Source: Aquitalea magnusonii (GTDB lineage: Bacteria > Pseudomonadota > Gammaproteobacteria > Burkholderiales > Chromobacteriaceae). Taken from it: DNA of 64,000 bases. The first letter of the stretch is position 1. Each line of letters begins with the position of its first letter. Below are positions 20,180 to 30,034 of the stretch, one piece after another. Where the stretch lies: contig NZ_AP018823.1 in assembly GCF_002217795.2 (NCBI RefSeq), forward strand, positions 4,588,001-4,652,000. The letters are read 5' to 3'. Under the pieces are notes generated by a model that was not told the origin of the DNA, ran no database searches, and was given only the letters and a program-made list of their open reading frames with translations. The position numbers and the translations under genes are program-made.

Positions 20180-21213
20180 TCGCCTTCCGGCGGGGCGACC
20201 ACATCCCCGACACTGACGGCATCGGTGCTGTCCAGCACCAGGGCGTACGACACCTTGTCAAAGACGCGGTAGACAAAAATCTTGCCCACAGTCTGCCCCG
20301 GCAGCAGCACCTGTTTTTTCTGGCCGTCGGCGGTTATCACGGTAATTGGCTTGCCATGCTTGAACAGGCTGAATACATCGCCGGGTTCCACCTGCTCACG
20401 CTTGCCCCGGTTGATTACCACGTTGGAATACTGTGCCGCGCCATCCACCCCGTCATACACGGAGATGATCTGACCCTGGATATTGCCGTCCGGGCTGTGC
20501 GGTACGTAGCTGACAAACTGGTCTTTCGGGGCCTTGATCAATCTGTCTCCAACCAGAATCTCGCTGGCAACCCGCGTGATGCGCATGGTCTGGATTTCAT
20601 CGCCCATTTTGTCCAGTTGGGCATCTCCGCCGTACAGCACTTCAAAACCCAGGTTTTCCTTGGTGTCGGGGTCGATCAGCGGCTTGCTGGCGCGATATAT
20701 CTGCCAGTTGCCCGCGGTACTCACGCCATTGGCAAACACGCGATCGCCGGTGCCAAACGCCAGGCGCTCTTCCGGGCCAGCCACCAGGCGTGGCGAGGTG
20801 GCAAACTCTTCTTCGTTGACCACCAGTGGACGGTAGAGGAAGGGTTCGATGGCTCTGGCAGGAATGCTGGCAATAGCTTTGTCGATATCGGACATGCGTA
20901 CCTGAGGTGACAGGCGCACATCGCCCTGACCGGATTTTTCCAAGGTCAGGCGCGGCTGGCCGTTCACGTAGGTGAGTACCAGCACGTCACCGGGATAGAT
21001 CCAGTGGGGGTTCTTGATCTCGCTTTTGTTCATCTGCCACAGTCGGGGCCATTTCCATGGGCTCTTGAGATAACGGCCGGAAATTCCCCACAGCGTGTCG
21101 CCCTTGACTACGGTATAGCGCGCCGGCGCGTCGGGCTTGATGGTCAGCGTATCGGAAAAAGCCGGGAGAGCCAGTCCCAGAGCCAGAGCAAGCGATATAA
21201 TACTTTTACGCAT
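20176..21213 (-). CDS. LysM-domain secreted protein
   Basis: 345 residues. A signal peptide (MRKSIISLALALGLALPAFS) is followed by a LysM peptidoglycan-binding domain (YTVVKGDTLWGISGRYLKSP to NPHWIYPGDVLVL, residues about 36-85). The rest is beta-rich and unassigned. Homologues stand upstream of dprA across Betaproteobacteria. It is divergent from def with about 125 bases between the starts, which must hold both promoters. The start at 21213 gives the signal peptide; a longer frame reaching 21276 does not. Confidence 0.9.
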   Translation of the reverse strand: MRKSIISLALALGLALPAFSDTLTIKPDAPARYTVVKGDTLWGISGRYLKSPWKWPRLWQMNKSEIKNPHWIYPGDVLVLTYVNGQPRLTLEKSGQGDVRLSPQVRMSDIDKAIASIPARAIEPFLYRPLVVNEEEFATSPRLVAGPEERLAFGTGDRVFANGVSTAGNWQIYRASKPLIDPDTKENLGFEVLYGGDAQLDKMGDEIQTMRITRVASEILVGDRLIKAPKDQFVSYVPHSPDGNIQGQIISVYDGVDGAAQYSNVVINRGKREQVEPGDVFSLFKHGKPITVITADGQKKQVLLPGQTVGKIFVYRVFDKVSYALVLDSTDAVSVGDVVAPPEGE

Positions 21214-21340
21214 GAAAAGTGCCCCAATATTTGAGTGTAATGAGCGCCCGCGAGCGCTCCTTTGACAAACGAGCATGCGTCAGACACGTCATATTATCGA
21301 CGTGCTGATGGCATTACGACAACTTGGAGCAAGAAAACCG

Positions 21341-21844
21341 ATGGCGCTGCTGAACATTTTGCATTATCCGGATGCGCGTCTGCATACCGTGGCCACGCCG
21401 GTCGAGACCTTTGACGCAGCCCTGCAAACCCAGATCGACAACATGTTTGAAACCATGTACGAAGCCAAGGGCATCGGTCTGGCCGCCACGCAGGTGGACT
21501 ACCACAAACGCCTTGTGGTGATGGATATTTCCGAGGATCACAACGAACGCCGTGTCTTCATCAACCCGGTCATCATCGAAAAAGAAGGTGAAACCGTGTA
21601 TGAGGAGGGCTGCCTGTCCGTGCCCGGCATTTACGATAAAGTCACCCGCGCCGAGCGGGTCAAGGTGCGCGCCCAGGATGCCACCGGTGCCGAATATGAA
21701 CTGGAAGCCGACGGCTTGCTGGCCATTTGCATCCAGCATGAAATCGATCACCTGGACGGCAAGGTGTTTGTCGAGTACCTGTCCGAGCTTAAGCAGGGCC
21801 GTATCCGCACCAAGCTGAAAAAACGCGAAAAACAGAATATGTGA
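21341..21844 (+). CDS. def: peptide deformylase
   Basis: 167 residues. It removes the formyl group from nascent proteins, using a metal held by one Cys and two His. All three motifs are present: [16 protein letters not shown] and QHEIDHLDG. The start [14 protein letters not shown] is the usual one; frames further upstream are not conserved. Together with fmt it forms the formyl-methionine cycle unit. Confidence 0.97.
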   Translation: MALLNILHYPDARLHTVATPVETFDAALQTQIDNMFETMYEAKGIGLAATQVDYHKRLVVMDISEDHNERRVFINPVIIEKEGETVYEEGCLSVPGIYDKVTRAERVKVRAQDATGAEYELEADGLLAICIQHEIDHLDGKVFVEYLSELKQGRIRTKLKKREKQNM

Positions 21845-21889
21845 TCAGGGCACCAGCCTGCGCAGGCAGGCTGTGGTGCATGTGAAAAG

Positions 21890-21910
21890 GACAGGCCCGC
21901 CCTGTCTTTT
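21890..21910 (+). terminator. weak intrinsic terminator or attenuator between def and fmt
   Basis: Stem GACAGG (21890-21895) pairs with CCTGTC (21901-21906) and TTTT follows. A second hairpin (CACCAGCCTGC / GGCAGGCTGTGGTG) lies just before. Six base pairs may terminate only part of the transcription, as fmt follows at once. Confidence 0.5.
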
Positions 21911-21927
21911 CTTCTTGCGGACTTACG

Positions 21928-22845
21928 ATGAAACTGATTTTTGCCGGTACGCCGGAATTTGCCGCAGCAGCGCTGCGCAGCTTGTTGGCTGCCGGCCACG
22001 AGATAGCCCTGGTGCTGACCCAGCCGGATCGTCCGGCCGGACGCGGCATGAAACTCAAACCCAGCCCGGTGAAGGCCGTGGCGCTGGAACATGGCCTGCG
22101 CGTGGAACAGCCGTTGTCGCTGAAAACGGAAGAAGCCCAGACCATGCTGCGCGATATCGGGGCCGAACTGATGGTAGTGGCCGCCTATGGCCTGCTGCTG
22201 CCCAAGGCGGTGCTGGACATTCCGCCGCGCGGCTGTCTGAACATCCATGCCTCCTTGCTGCCTCGCTGGCGCGGCGCTGCGCCCATCCAGCGAGCCATCC
22301 TGGCCGGTGATAAGGAAACCGGCATCACCATCATGCAGATGGATGTGGGGCTGGATACCGGTGCCATGCTGTCGGTGCATCCGGTGGCCATTGCCAAGGA
22401 CGATACCGCCGCCAGCCTGCACGACAAGCTGGCCGCATGCGGTGCCGAGGCCATTGTCAGTACCCTGGCCGGTGTGGATGGACTGCAGGCGCAGGCGCAG
22501 CCAGAGGAGGGTGTCACTTATGCCCACAAGCTGACCAAGGCCGAGGCCGAAGTGGACTGGAGCTTGCCGGCAACAGATATCGCGCGGGCCATCCGCGCCT
22601 ACAATCCGGCTCCCGGTGCCTTTACCCGGCTGGAGGGTGAGCCGCTGAAGCTATGGTTTGCCCACGCCATCGCCGGCCAGGCCGCCCCAGGGGTGGTGCT
22701 ACGTGCCGATGCCGAGGGCGTGGTGGTGGGTAGTGGTGACGGGCTGGTGGTGCTCAGCCAGCTACAGGCAGCAGGCGGCAAACGGCTTAGTGCGCGCGAT
22801 TTTGCCGCCGGTCGTGCCGCGCTGGTGGGAACCCGCTTGGGTTAG
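21928..22845 (+). CDS. fmt: methionyl-tRNA formyltransferase
   Basis: 305 residues. It transfers a formyl group from 10-formyl-THF to Met-tRNA for initiation. Signature blocks are [38 protein letters not shown] and the folate-site motif [20 protein letters not shown]. The C-terminal tRNA-binding domain is complete. The def-fmt order is standard. Confidence 0.97.
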   Translation: MKLIFAGTPEFAAAALRSLLAAGHEIALVLTQPDRPAGRGMKLKPSPVKAVALEHGLRVEQPLSLKTEEAQTMLRDIGAELMVVAAYGLLLPKAVLDIPPRGCLNIHASLLPRWRGAAPIQRAILAGDKETGITIMQMDVGLDTGAMLSVHPVAIAKDDTAASLHDKLAACGAEAIVSTLAGVDGLQAQAQPEEGVTYAHKLTKAEAEVDWSLPATDIARAIRAYNPAPGAFTRLEGEPLKLWFAHAIAGQAAPGVVLRADAEGVVVGSGDGLVVLSQLQAAGGKRLSARDFAAGRAALVGTRLG

Positions 22846-22882
22846 TAAGCGTCTGTATAGGTCACAGCAAAAGGAGGGTGGT

Positions 22883-23734
22883 GTGAACAATATGTTCAAG
22901 ACAGCCATGCTGATGGCTGGGTTTGTGGCGTTTCTCGGCGTGATAGGTGCGCTGATCGGGGGCAAGAGCGGTCTGTTGCTGGCCTTGCTGTTTGCCGGCG
23001 GGATGAATCTGTTCGCCTACTGGAATTCCGACCAGATGGTGTTGCGCATGTACAACGCGCAGGAAGTCGATGCCCGCTCCGCCCCCGAGTTTTACGGCAT
23101 GGTGGCTGAGCTGGCGCAGCGTGCCGGCCTGCCCATGCCGCGGGTCTACGTCATTCATGAAGACCAGCCCAATGCCTTTGCCACCGGGCGTGACCCGGAA
23201 CACGCCGCCGTCGCCGCCACCAGCGGCATCATGCGCATGCTGGACTACCGCGAACTGCGCGGGGTGATGGCGCACGAGCTGGCCCATGTGCGGCATCGTG
23301 ACACCCTGATTTCCACCATCAGCGCCACCATGGCCGGTGCGGTGTCGGCGCTGGCCAACTTTGCCATGTTCTTTGGCGGGCGCGACGAGAGCGGCCGCCC
23401 GGTCAATCCGCTGGCCGGTATTTTGCTGGCCATCCTGGCACCGTTGGCCGCCAGCCTGATCCAGATGGCGATTTCCCGCGCGCGCGAGTTTGAAGCAGAC
23501 CGCGGCGGCGCGGAGATCTCTGGCGACCCGCTGGCATTGGCCAGCGCCTTGCAGAAGATCGAGTACTACGCACAAGGCATTGCCATGCCGACTGCACAGG
23601 CGCATCCGGAAACCGCCCAGATGATGATCATCAACCCGCTGGCCGGGCTGGATGTGGGCGAGCTGTTCCGTACCCACCCGCACACCGAGGAGCGCATTGC
23701 CCGCTTGCATGCTATAGCGCGCGGCGTGGGCTGA
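22883..23734 (+). CDS. htpX: zinc metalloprotease HtpX
   Basis: 283 residues from a GTG start. Two N-terminal and two central membrane helices surround the zinc site HELAH (in [15 protein letters not shown]) and a downstream Glu in FEADRGGAE. HtpX degrades misfolded inner-membrane proteins. AAGGAGG at 22871-22877 is five bases before GTG at 22883 but fourteen before the next ATG, so I chose GTG. Confidence 0.93.
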   Translation: MNNMFKTAMLMAGFVAFLGVIGALIGGKSGLLLALLFAGGMNLFAYWNSDQMVLRMYNAQEVDARSAPEFYGMVAELAQRAGLPMPRVYVIHEDQPNAFATGRDPEHAAVAATSGIMRMLDYRELRGVMAHELAHVRHRDTLISTISATMAGAVSALANFAMFFGGRDESGRPVNPLAGILLAILAPLAASLIQMAISRAREFEADRGGAEISGDPLALASALQKIEYYAQGIAMPTAQAHPETAQMMIINPLAGLDVGELFRTHPHTEERIARLHAIARGVG

Positions 23735-23764
23735 ACGTATCATGCGCATCTGAACGAACACACG

Positions 23765-23797
23765 GGCCGGTACCGCCAGGCGGATACCGGCCGTTTT
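23765..23797 (+). terminator. intrinsic terminator after htpX
   Basis: A long near-perfect stem (GGCCGGTACCGCC with GGCGGATACCGGCC, one bulge) ends at 23792 and is followed by GTTTT. Confidence 0.7.
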
Positions 23798-23846
23798 CAT
23801 ACGGCGAGAGCACAGTCCTCGCCGTTTGCCATTTCAAGGTTTTGAC

Positions 23847-25100
23847 ATGCATCGCATACAGCAACTGGCCGCCGAAGTGCTGGGCCAGGTGGAATCCGGT
23901 CGCACCCTGACCGAGGCGCTGGCCAAGGCCCAGCAGCAGGCGGGTGATATGACACCGCAGGCGCGCGCCGCCCTGCAGGACATCAGCTACGGCAGCTTGC
24001 GGCAATTGGCGCGTCTGCGCTTCTGGCTGCGCCGGCTGGTTCCCAAGGCCTTGCCGGAGCCGCAGTTGGAGCGCGTGCTGCTGGTGGCCCTCTATCAGCT
24101 GGTGTATACCCGTGCTGCCGACTACGCCATCGTCAACGAGGCAGTCAAGCTTGCCGAACGGCTGGCCCGCGGCAAGTTCAAGGCCCTGGTCAATGGTGTG
24201 CTGCGCAACTTTTTGCGTCAGCGCGAGGAAATGCTGCGCCTGGCCGACAAGGATCTGGAAGCCGCTATCAGTCATCCGCGCTGGTGGGTGAAAGCCATCC
24301 AGCAGGCCTACCCGCAAGAGTGGTCGTCCATCCTGGAATGGAATAACAGCCATCCGCCGATGACGCTGCGCGTCAACGCCCGCAAGAGCACGGTGGCCGC
24401 CTATCTGGCACAACTGGAAGCGCTGGGCATGGGGGCAACAGCACTGGATGACGCCAGCGGCATCCTGCTGGACAAACCGGTGAATGTGCGCGAACTGCCC
24501 GGGTTTGCCGATGGCGTGGTGTCGGTGCAGGACTGGGGCGCGCAGCAGGCCGCCCATCTGCTCGACCTGCACGCCGGACAACGTGTGCTGGATGCCTGCG
24601 CCGCGCCAGGTGGCAAAACATGTCATATGCTGGAATTGGCAGATGTGGAGATGACCGCGCTGGATATCGACCCGCAGCGACTGCAACGGGTGGCAGAGAA
24701 TCTGCAGCGCGGTGGCTTGCAGGCCAGTTTGTTCGCCGCCGATGCCGGGCAGGCGGCTGACTGGTGGGATGGCCAGCCCTTCGATCGCATTCTGGCCGAT
24801 GTGCCTTGTTCGGCCTCCGGTGTGGTGCGTCGCCATCCGGACATCAAATGGCTGCGCCGCCCCGGTGACTTTGCCGTGCTGGCACAGCAACAGGCGCAGA
24901 TGGTTGATACGCTATGGGGGCTACTCGCGCCGGGCGGGAAAATGCTATACGCTACGTGCTCGATTTTTCCCGAAGAAAACCAGCAGCAGTTGGCTGCATT
25001 CCTGGCGCGTCATGCCGATGCCGAATGCCTGAATCAGCAACAACTGTTGCCCTGTGAGCGTCATGACGGTTTCTATTACGCGCTGCTTGCGAAGCATTAG
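23847..25100 (+). CDS. rsmB: 16S rRNA (cytosine-967-C5)-methyltransferase
   Basis: 417 residues. The N-terminal 130 residues are a NusB-like RNA-binding domain. The rest is a SAM-dependent Rossmann methyltransferase with DACAAPGGKTCHMLEL, ADVPCSASGVVRRHPDIKW and the catalytic Cys in LYATCSIFPEEN. It is the fourth gene of the def-side cluster, with a terminator between it and htpX. The 3' end overlaps the next gene. Confidence 0.95.
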   Translation: MHRIQQLAAEVLGQVESGRTLTEALAKAQQQAGDMTPQARAALQDISYGSLRQLARLRFWLRRLVPKALPEPQLERVLLVALYQLVYTRAADYAIVNEAVKLAERLARGKFKALVNGVLRNFLRQREEMLRLADKDLEAAISHPRWWVKAIQQAYPQEWSSILEWNNSHPPMTLRVNARKSTVAAYLAQLEALGMGATALDDASGILLDKPVNVRELPGFADGVVSVQDWGAQQAAHLLDLHAGQRVLDACAAPGGKTCHMLELADVEMTALDIDPQRLQRVAENLQRGGLQASLFAADAGQAADWWDGQPFDRILADVPCSASGVVRRHPDIKWLRRPGDFAVLAQQQAQMVDTLWGLLAPGGKMLYATCSIFPEENQQQLAAFLARHADAECLNQQQLLPCERHDGFYYALLAKH

Positions 25101-25659
25101 CCTGGTGTTATGGCTACTGGTCTGTGCCGTTGCTACGGCGCAGGCCGATGGCATTCTGGCGCGCCGTGCCGATGCAGAGCTGACGCAGGATGGCCAGCTC
25201 TCGCTCAGTACCCGTTTCCAGACCAAGCTTTCCAGCAGCCTGAATGACGCCCTCGCTCAGGGTGTCACCTTGACCTTCCGGCTGGAGTTCGAACTGACCC
25301 GCCCGCGCAGCACCGCCTATTACCTCAATCTCAAAGAGTGGTTCGAGCCACACGCCAGCCTGACCTTCAAACTGTCTTATCAGTCCTTGACCAGCCGTTA
25401 TCGGGTCACCATCGGCAGTTTTTCAAATTATTACCGTTCCCTGGCCGAGGCCATGGGGGCGCTGGGTTCGATTCAGGACTGGCGTGTCCTGCAAAGCGGT
25501 GCGCTGGACCCGCGCAGTCCGGGTGGCGTGGCTGGCCGGGTGCGGCTGGTGCTGGACATCAGTGAATTGCCCAAGCCCTTCCAGCTCAATGCCCTGGGCT
25601 CGGGTGAGTGGAGTCTGTCTTCCAACTGGACAGCCATCAACATGAAAGACGCAAGCTGA
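25063..25659 (+). CDS. DUF4390 secreted protein
   Basis: 198 residues with a signal peptide (LVLWLLVCAVATAQA) and a beta-rich domain matching DUF4390 (LSLSTRFQTKLSSSLNDALA; PRSTAYYLNLKEWFEP). The gene overlaps the end of rsmB by 38 bases and its stop overlaps the start of ntrY (TGATG at 25657-25661), so it belongs to the ntrYX unit. Start uncertain: GTG at 25054 is in frame too. Function unknown, though linkage to ntrY is conserved in Betaproteobacteria. Confidence 0.85.
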   Translation: MTVSITRCLRSISLVLWLLVCAVATAQADGILARRADAELTQDGQLSLSTRFQTKLSSSLNDALAQGVTLTFRLEFELTRPRSTAYYLNLKEWFEPHASLTFKLSYQSLTSRYRVTIGSFSNYYRSLAEAMGALGSIQDWRVLQSGALDPRSPGGVAGRVRLVLDISELPKPFQLNALGSGEWSLSSNWTAINMKDAS

Positions 25660-27764
25660 TGCGCTACGCCGCCATCGCCCTGGCGACGTTCGGAGCCATC
25701 ATGCTCTATCTGCTGGCGGTGGCAACCGGCAATGCCTCCAAGCTGGCCGAGTACTACTGGTGGGTGTTTGGCCTGAACAGTCTGTTGCTGCTTGGCCTGC
25801 TGGGCATGGTGGTGCGGCAATTGCTGCGGCTGCGCCAACGGGTCAAAGGCCGGGTGTTTGGTGCCAAGCTTACCCAGCGGCTGGTGATGATGTTTGCCGT
25901 GGTGGCGCTGGTGCCTGGGGCCCTGGTGTTTACCATCTCGGCGCAGTTCCTGACCCGCAGTATTGAAAGCTGGTTTGACGTGCGGGTTGAATCCGCGCTG
26001 GACCGGGGGCTGGAGCTGGGCAAGGGCGCACTCAACTACGTGCTGGATGATGTAGCCCGCAAGAGCCGGGTGGTGCTGGATGATATCGATGGCCTGCCCA
26101 GCATCATGCTGCCCTCACGGCTGGAGCGTCTGCGTGAACAACTGGGGCTGCGCGAAGTCGCCATCTTCAACAAGACCGGCCAGTTGCTCAACTTTGCCAG
26201 TAGCAATGCCCGGCAGCTACCGCTCCCGCCGCCCAGGGACAGTCTGCGCGGCCTCAAGCTGCGTCAGGGCAGCAAATCGATTGAAAATGATGCCGGCGGG
26301 CTGGCCTTGCGCGTCTTGCTGTCATACCGCACGCCCGAAGGCGAGTGGCGGGTATTGCAGGTGGTGCAGGCCGCGCCGCAATCCATCGCGCGCGACGCCG
26401 AACAGATCGAGACCGCCCGTTCCGAATACCACCAGTTGCTGTTATCGCGTGACGGACTGAAAACCTTCTACATGCTCACCCTGGCGCTGGCCTGTCTGTT
26501 GGCGCTTACCTCGGCACTGGCATTTGCAATGTTCTTGTCCGAGCGGCTGTCGGCCCCGCTGTCCGAGCTGGCAGCCGGCACCCGCGCCGTGGCACAGGGC
26601 GACTTCTCCAAGCGCCATCCGGTATACCGCCGTGACGAACTGGGCATGCTCACCACCTTGTTCAACCGCATGACCCAGCAACTGGAAGAGGCGCGCCAGA
26701 CCGCCAATCAGACGCAGCAGGCGCTGGAAAGCGGCAAGCTTTACCTGGAAAGCATCCTGGCCAACCTCTCGGCCGGTGTCATCGCCCTGGATGACGGCTG
26801 GCAGTTGCGTGCTGCCAATACCAGCGCGGGTCGCATCCTGGGGGTGGACTTCTCTGAACTGGTACCCTACCCGGTGGCGCAGTGGTCCACGCGGGTGCCG
26901 GCACTCATCCCGCTGGTGGACACCATGCTGCAACACGGGGAAAACAAACTGGAAGAAGAATGGCAAACCCAGCTCGATTACATGACCGGGCAGGGTGCGC
27001 GCAGCCTGCTGGTACGCGGTGCCCGCTTGCCGGAACGCTCCGGAAGCGGTTATGTTGTGGTGTTCGATGATATTACCGAACTGGGGCGGGCGCAGCGGGA
27101 TGCCGCCTGGGGCGAGGTGGCCAAGCGGCTGGCACATGAAATCCGCAATCCGCTTACCCCCATCCAGTTATCGGCCGAGCGTCTGGCCATGAAGCTGACC
27201 GCCAAGCTGGAGGGGGCGGATGCCGATATGCTCAAACGCTCGACGGACACCATCATCAAGCAGGTGGCCGCGCTGAAGAACATGGTGGATGCCTTCCGCG
27301 ATTATGCGCGGGCACCACGTATCAAACTCAGTGAACTTGATCTCAATCAGGTAGTACGTGAGGTCAGTACGCTGTACGAATCCAATCCGGCTGTTAAGAT
27401 TGAGCTGGAAGACAGGCCGCTGATGATCATGGGGGATGCCGCATTGCTGCGGCAGGTATTGCATAACCTGATGCAGAATGCACAGGATGCGGTCCTTGAC
27501 GTTGACATCCCGATGATTCACATTAGCAGCCGACAAGAAGGAAGAAACGCGACCGTCTGCGTACAGGACAATGGTTCCGGCTTTCCGCCGGAGCTCCTGC
27601 CACGCGCGTTCGAGCCCTATGTGACCAGCAAGCCCAAGGGCACGGGGCTGGGACTGGCGGTGGTGAAGAAAATAGCGGAGGAACACCATGGTCAGGTCAC
27701 ATTGGGGAATGGCGAGCAGCAAGGCGCGCGAATTCTTCTCACCCTGCCATTGCTGGAGGCCTAA
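25659..27764 (+). CDS. ntrY: NtrY-family sensor histidine kinase
   Basis: 701 residues. Two N-terminal membrane helices and a periplasmic region are followed by another helix near 280, then HAMP (LSAPLSELAAGTRAVAQGDF), a PAS domain and a kinase core. The H-box is LAHEIRNPLTPIQLSAERL. The ATP-binding domain has DNGSGFPPELLPRAFEPYVT and GTGLGLAVVKKIAEEHHG. It autophosphorylates on His and passes the phosphate to NtrX, encoded immediately downstream with a one-base overlap. Known roles in related bacteria are nitrogen and respiratory or redox control. Confidence 0.92.
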   Translation: MRYAAIALATFGAIMLYLLAVATGNASKLAEYYWWVFGLNSLLLLGLLGMVVRQLLRLRQRVKGRVFGAKLTQRLVMMFAVVALVPGALVFTISAQFLTRSIESWFDVRVESALDRGLELGKGALNYVLDDVARKSRVVLDDIDGLPSIMLPSRLERLREQLGLREVAIFNKTGQLLNFASSNARQLPLPPPRDSLRGLKLRQGSKSIENDAGGLALRVLLSYRTPEGEWRVLQVVQAAPQSIARDAEQIETARSEYHQLLLSRDGLKTFYMLTLALACLLALTSALAFAMFLSERLSAPLSELAAGTRAVAQGDFSKRHPVYRRDELGMLTTLFNRMTQQLEEARQTANQTQQALESGKLYLESILANLSAGVIALDDGWQLRAANTSAGRILGVDFSELVPYPVAQWSTRVPALIPLVDTMLQHGENKLEEEWQTQLDYMTGQGARSLLVRGARLPERSGSGYVVVFDDITELGRAQRDAAWGEVAKRLAHEIRNPLTPIQLSAERLAMKLTAKLEGADADMLKRSTDTIIKQVAALKNMVDAFRDYARAPRIKLSELDLNQVVREVSTLYESNPAVKIELEDRPLMIMGDAALLRQVLHNLMQNAQDAVLDVDIPMIHISSRQEGRNATVCVQDNGSGFPPELLPRAFEPYVTSKPKGTGLGLAVVKKIAEEHHGQVTLGNGEQQGARILLTLPLLEA

Positions 27765-29032
27765 TGCGTAGCAGCGATATATTGATTGTTGATGACGAGA
27801 TCGGAATTCGTGAACTGCTCTCGGAGATCCTGCAGGATGAGGGATACACGGTTGCCCTGGCGGAAAATGCCGAGGTAGCCAGGCAGTTGCGTAACCAGAC
27901 GCGTCCCGCACTGGTGCTGCTGGACATCTGGATGCCTGACTGCGACGGGGTTACCCTGCTCAAGGAATGGGCCAAGTCCGGCCAACTGAACATGCCGGTG
28001 GTGATGATGTCCGGCCATGCCAGCATCGATACTGCGGTGGAGGCCACCCGTATTGGTGCCTTCGATTTTCTGGAAAAGCCAATTGCCCTGCAAAAGCTGC
28101 TCACCACGGTGCAACGCGCGCTGAAGTATGGCGACATGCAGGCCAATACTTCGCTTAACCTGGACAAACTGGGGCGCAGCGAACCGATTCAGGAACTCAA
28201 GCGTCAGTTGGAACGGGTAGCCAAGGTCAAGTCGCCGGTGTTGCTGACCGGTGAGCCGGGCTCCGGTTTCGAACTGGTGGCACGCTTTTTCCACCAGGGC
28301 AATACCCCCTGGGTAACGCCGGCCAAGCCGGAACAACTGGCTGATGCGCCGCTGGAGTTGCTGCAAAAGGCCAATAACGGCGTGTTGTTCCTGCCGGAAA
28401 TCGGCCAATACAACCGCCGGGTGCAGCAAGGTCTGCTGTTCCTGCTCTCCAAGCTGGACCGCTTCAATGTACGGCTGCTGTGTTCCTGCAGCCGGCCCTT
28501 GCAGGAACTGCTGGTTGACCCGGAATGTGATAACCGTCTGCTGACTGCGCTTTCCAGCGTGATCGTGCCGATTCCGCCGCTGCGTGAGCATGCGGAGGAC
28601 ATCATCTTCATCGCCGAACAGATCCTGATCGAACTGGTGGAGTCACGGCAGATTCCCAACAAGAAACTGACCACCGCGGCACTGAATGCCCTGCGTCAGT
28701 ATGACTGGCCGGGCAATCTGGAACAGTTGCGCAGCATCATCAAGAGCCTGGCGTTGACGTCGGAAGCCGACGATGTGGATGCGCCGGAAGTCAACAAGGT
28801 GCTGGCACAGTTCCGCCATGAAAAACCGGTGGAAGAGTCCGGCTTCGACTTCAACATGCCTTTGCGTGAATTGCGTGAACAGCTGGAGCGTCGTTACTTC
28901 GAGTACCACATCTCGCTGGAAAACGGCAATATGAGCCGCGTGGCACAGAAAGTGGGCCTGGAGCGTACTCACCTGTATCGCAAGCTCAAGCAATTGGGCA
29001 TCAAGTTTGCCCGCAAGGTGGTCGAGGAATAA
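27764..29032 (+). CDS. ntrX: NtrX-family response regulator with degenerate AAA+ domain
   Basis: 422 residues. The receiver domain is complete, with phospho-acceptor D54 in LVLLDIWMPDCDG and K104-type residue in FLEKPI. The central domain is an AAA+ remnant: the Walker A is GEPGSGFE, where the family has GESGTGKE, so the Lys is lost. The segment that should carry GAFTGA is deleted (NTPWVTPAKPEQLADAPLEL bridges it). The C-terminus keeps a Fis-type helix-turn-helix (VAQKVGLERTHLYRKLKQLG). It can therefore bind DNA and be phosphorylated, but should not drive sigma-54 promoters. A similar loss is known in Neisseria NtrX. Confidence 0.92.
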   Translation: MRSSDILIVDDEIGIRELLSEILQDEGYTVALAENAEVARQLRNQTRPALVLLDIWMPDCDGVTLLKEWAKSGQLNMPVVMMSGHASIDTAVEATRIGAFDFLEKPIALQKLLTTVQRALKYGDMQANTSLNLDKLGRSEPIQELKRQLERVAKVKSPVLLTGEPGSGFELVARFFHQGNTPWVTPAKPEQLADAPLELLQKANNGVLFLPEIGQYNRRVQQGLLFLLSKLDRFNVRLLCSCSRPLQELLVDPECDNRLLTALSSVIVPIPPLREHAEDIIFIAEQILIELVESRQIPNKKLTTAALNALRQYDWPGNLEQLRSIIKSLALTSEADDVDAPEVNKVLAQFRHEKPVEESGFDFNMPLRELREQLERRYFEYHISLENGNMSRVAQKVGLERTHLYRKLKQLGIKFARKVVEE

Positions 29033-29054
29033 TCCCGGTACTGCCCCCAGCCAG

Positions 29055-29078
29055 ACGCCAGCCTTGTGCTGGCGTTTT
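29055..29078 (+). terminator. intrinsic terminator after ntrX
   Basis: Stem ACGCCAGC (29055-29062), loop CTTGT, stem GCTGGCGT (29068-29075), then TTT and a TTTT run further on. Confidence 0.85.
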
Positions 29079-29141
29079 GCTTTTGGGCTAAGCCGCAGTA
29101 ACTATGGCGTCTGGCGACTGATTTGACTAAGCTTTGGCCCC

Positions 29142-29897
29142 ATGACAGATCTGAATGATGCAGCCTTGCTGCGCTATAGCCGGCACATCCTGTTGCCGGA
29201 AATCGATATCGAAGGCCAGCAACGGCTGGCTGCCGCGCGGGTATTGGTGATTGGTGCCGGCGGGCTGGGCTCGCCGGTGGCGCTGTATCTGGCCAGTGCC
29301 GGTGTCGGCCACATCACGCTGGCGGACGATGACGCGGTGGAACTGAGCAATCTGCAGCGCCAGGTGGTACACGATATGGCATCGCTGGGGCAGAACAAGG
29401 CCGAATCGGCCCGTGCCCGCATGTTGGCGCTCAATCCGGACATCGCCGTACGGGCGCTGGGCGAGCGGCTGGATGCCATGCGCTTGCTGCAGCAAGCGCG
29501 GGCGCATGATCTGCTGCTGGATTGTTCGGACAATTTCGCCACGCGTCACGCGGTAAATCGCGCCAGTGTAGCGGCCGGGGTGCCGTTGGTATCCGGTGCC
29601 GCGGTGCGCTTTGCCGGACAGTTGGCGGTGTTTGATCCGCGCGTGGCGGGTTCACCCTGTTATCACTGCCTGTTTGCCGAGGAGGGCGAGGCATCCGATG
29701 GCCCGTGTGCGACCTTTGGCGTGTTGTCACCGCTGGTGGGGGTGATTGGCAGCTTGCAGGCAGTGGAAGCGGTGAAGCTGCTGGCAGGCCGCGCACCGGT
29801 ACTTGGTCGCCTGACCCTGTACGATGCGCTGAGCGGTGAATTCCGCCAGATGAAGTTTGGTCGTGATCCGGCTTGTCCGGTGTGTGCTGCAGCTTGA
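29142..29897 (+). CDS. moeB: HesA/MoeB/ThiF-family adenylyltransferase
   Basis: 251 residues. E1-like fold: LLRYSRHILLPEIDIEGQQR at the start, ATP site VIGAGGLGSPVALYLASAG, and conserved NLQRQVVH. A structural zinc is held by CYHC (around 180) and CPVC near the end; ATFGVLSPLVGVIGSLQAVE is the crossover loop. MoeB adenylates MoaD for molybdopterin synthesis, while ThiF does the same for ThiS. No mo- or thi- genes are adjacent, so MoeB is the more common choice but not proven. Confidence 0.8.
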   Translation: MTDLNDAALLRYSRHILLPEIDIEGQQRLAAARVLVIGAGGLGSPVALYLASAGVGHITLADDDAVELSNLQRQVVHDMASLGQNKAESARARMLALNPDIAVRALGERLDAMRLLQQARAHDLLLDCSDNFATRHAVNRASVAAGVPLVSGAAVRFAGQLAVFDPRVAGSPCYHCLFAEEGEASDGPCATFGVLSPLVGVIGSLQAVEAVKLLAGRAPVLGRLTLYDALSGEFRQMKFGRDPACPVCAAA

Positions 29898-29930
29898 CCG
29901 GACAACGGTTCTGATTATTGGCAAACTCCT

Positions 29931-29970
29931 CTCGCTTTCTGTAAGGAAAGCGAGGCTCACTTTTTCTTTT
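29931..29970 (+). terminator. intrinsic terminator after moeB
   Basis: Stem CTCGCTTTC (29931-29939) pairs with GAAAGCGAG (29946-29954); TTTTTCTTTT follows at 29961-29970. Confidence 0.8.
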
Positions 29971-30034
29971 CTATTGGCAGGATAAGGGCGGGGGATAGGG
30001 AGTAGATGGGAATGTTGCGGAATTAATAAGTTAA

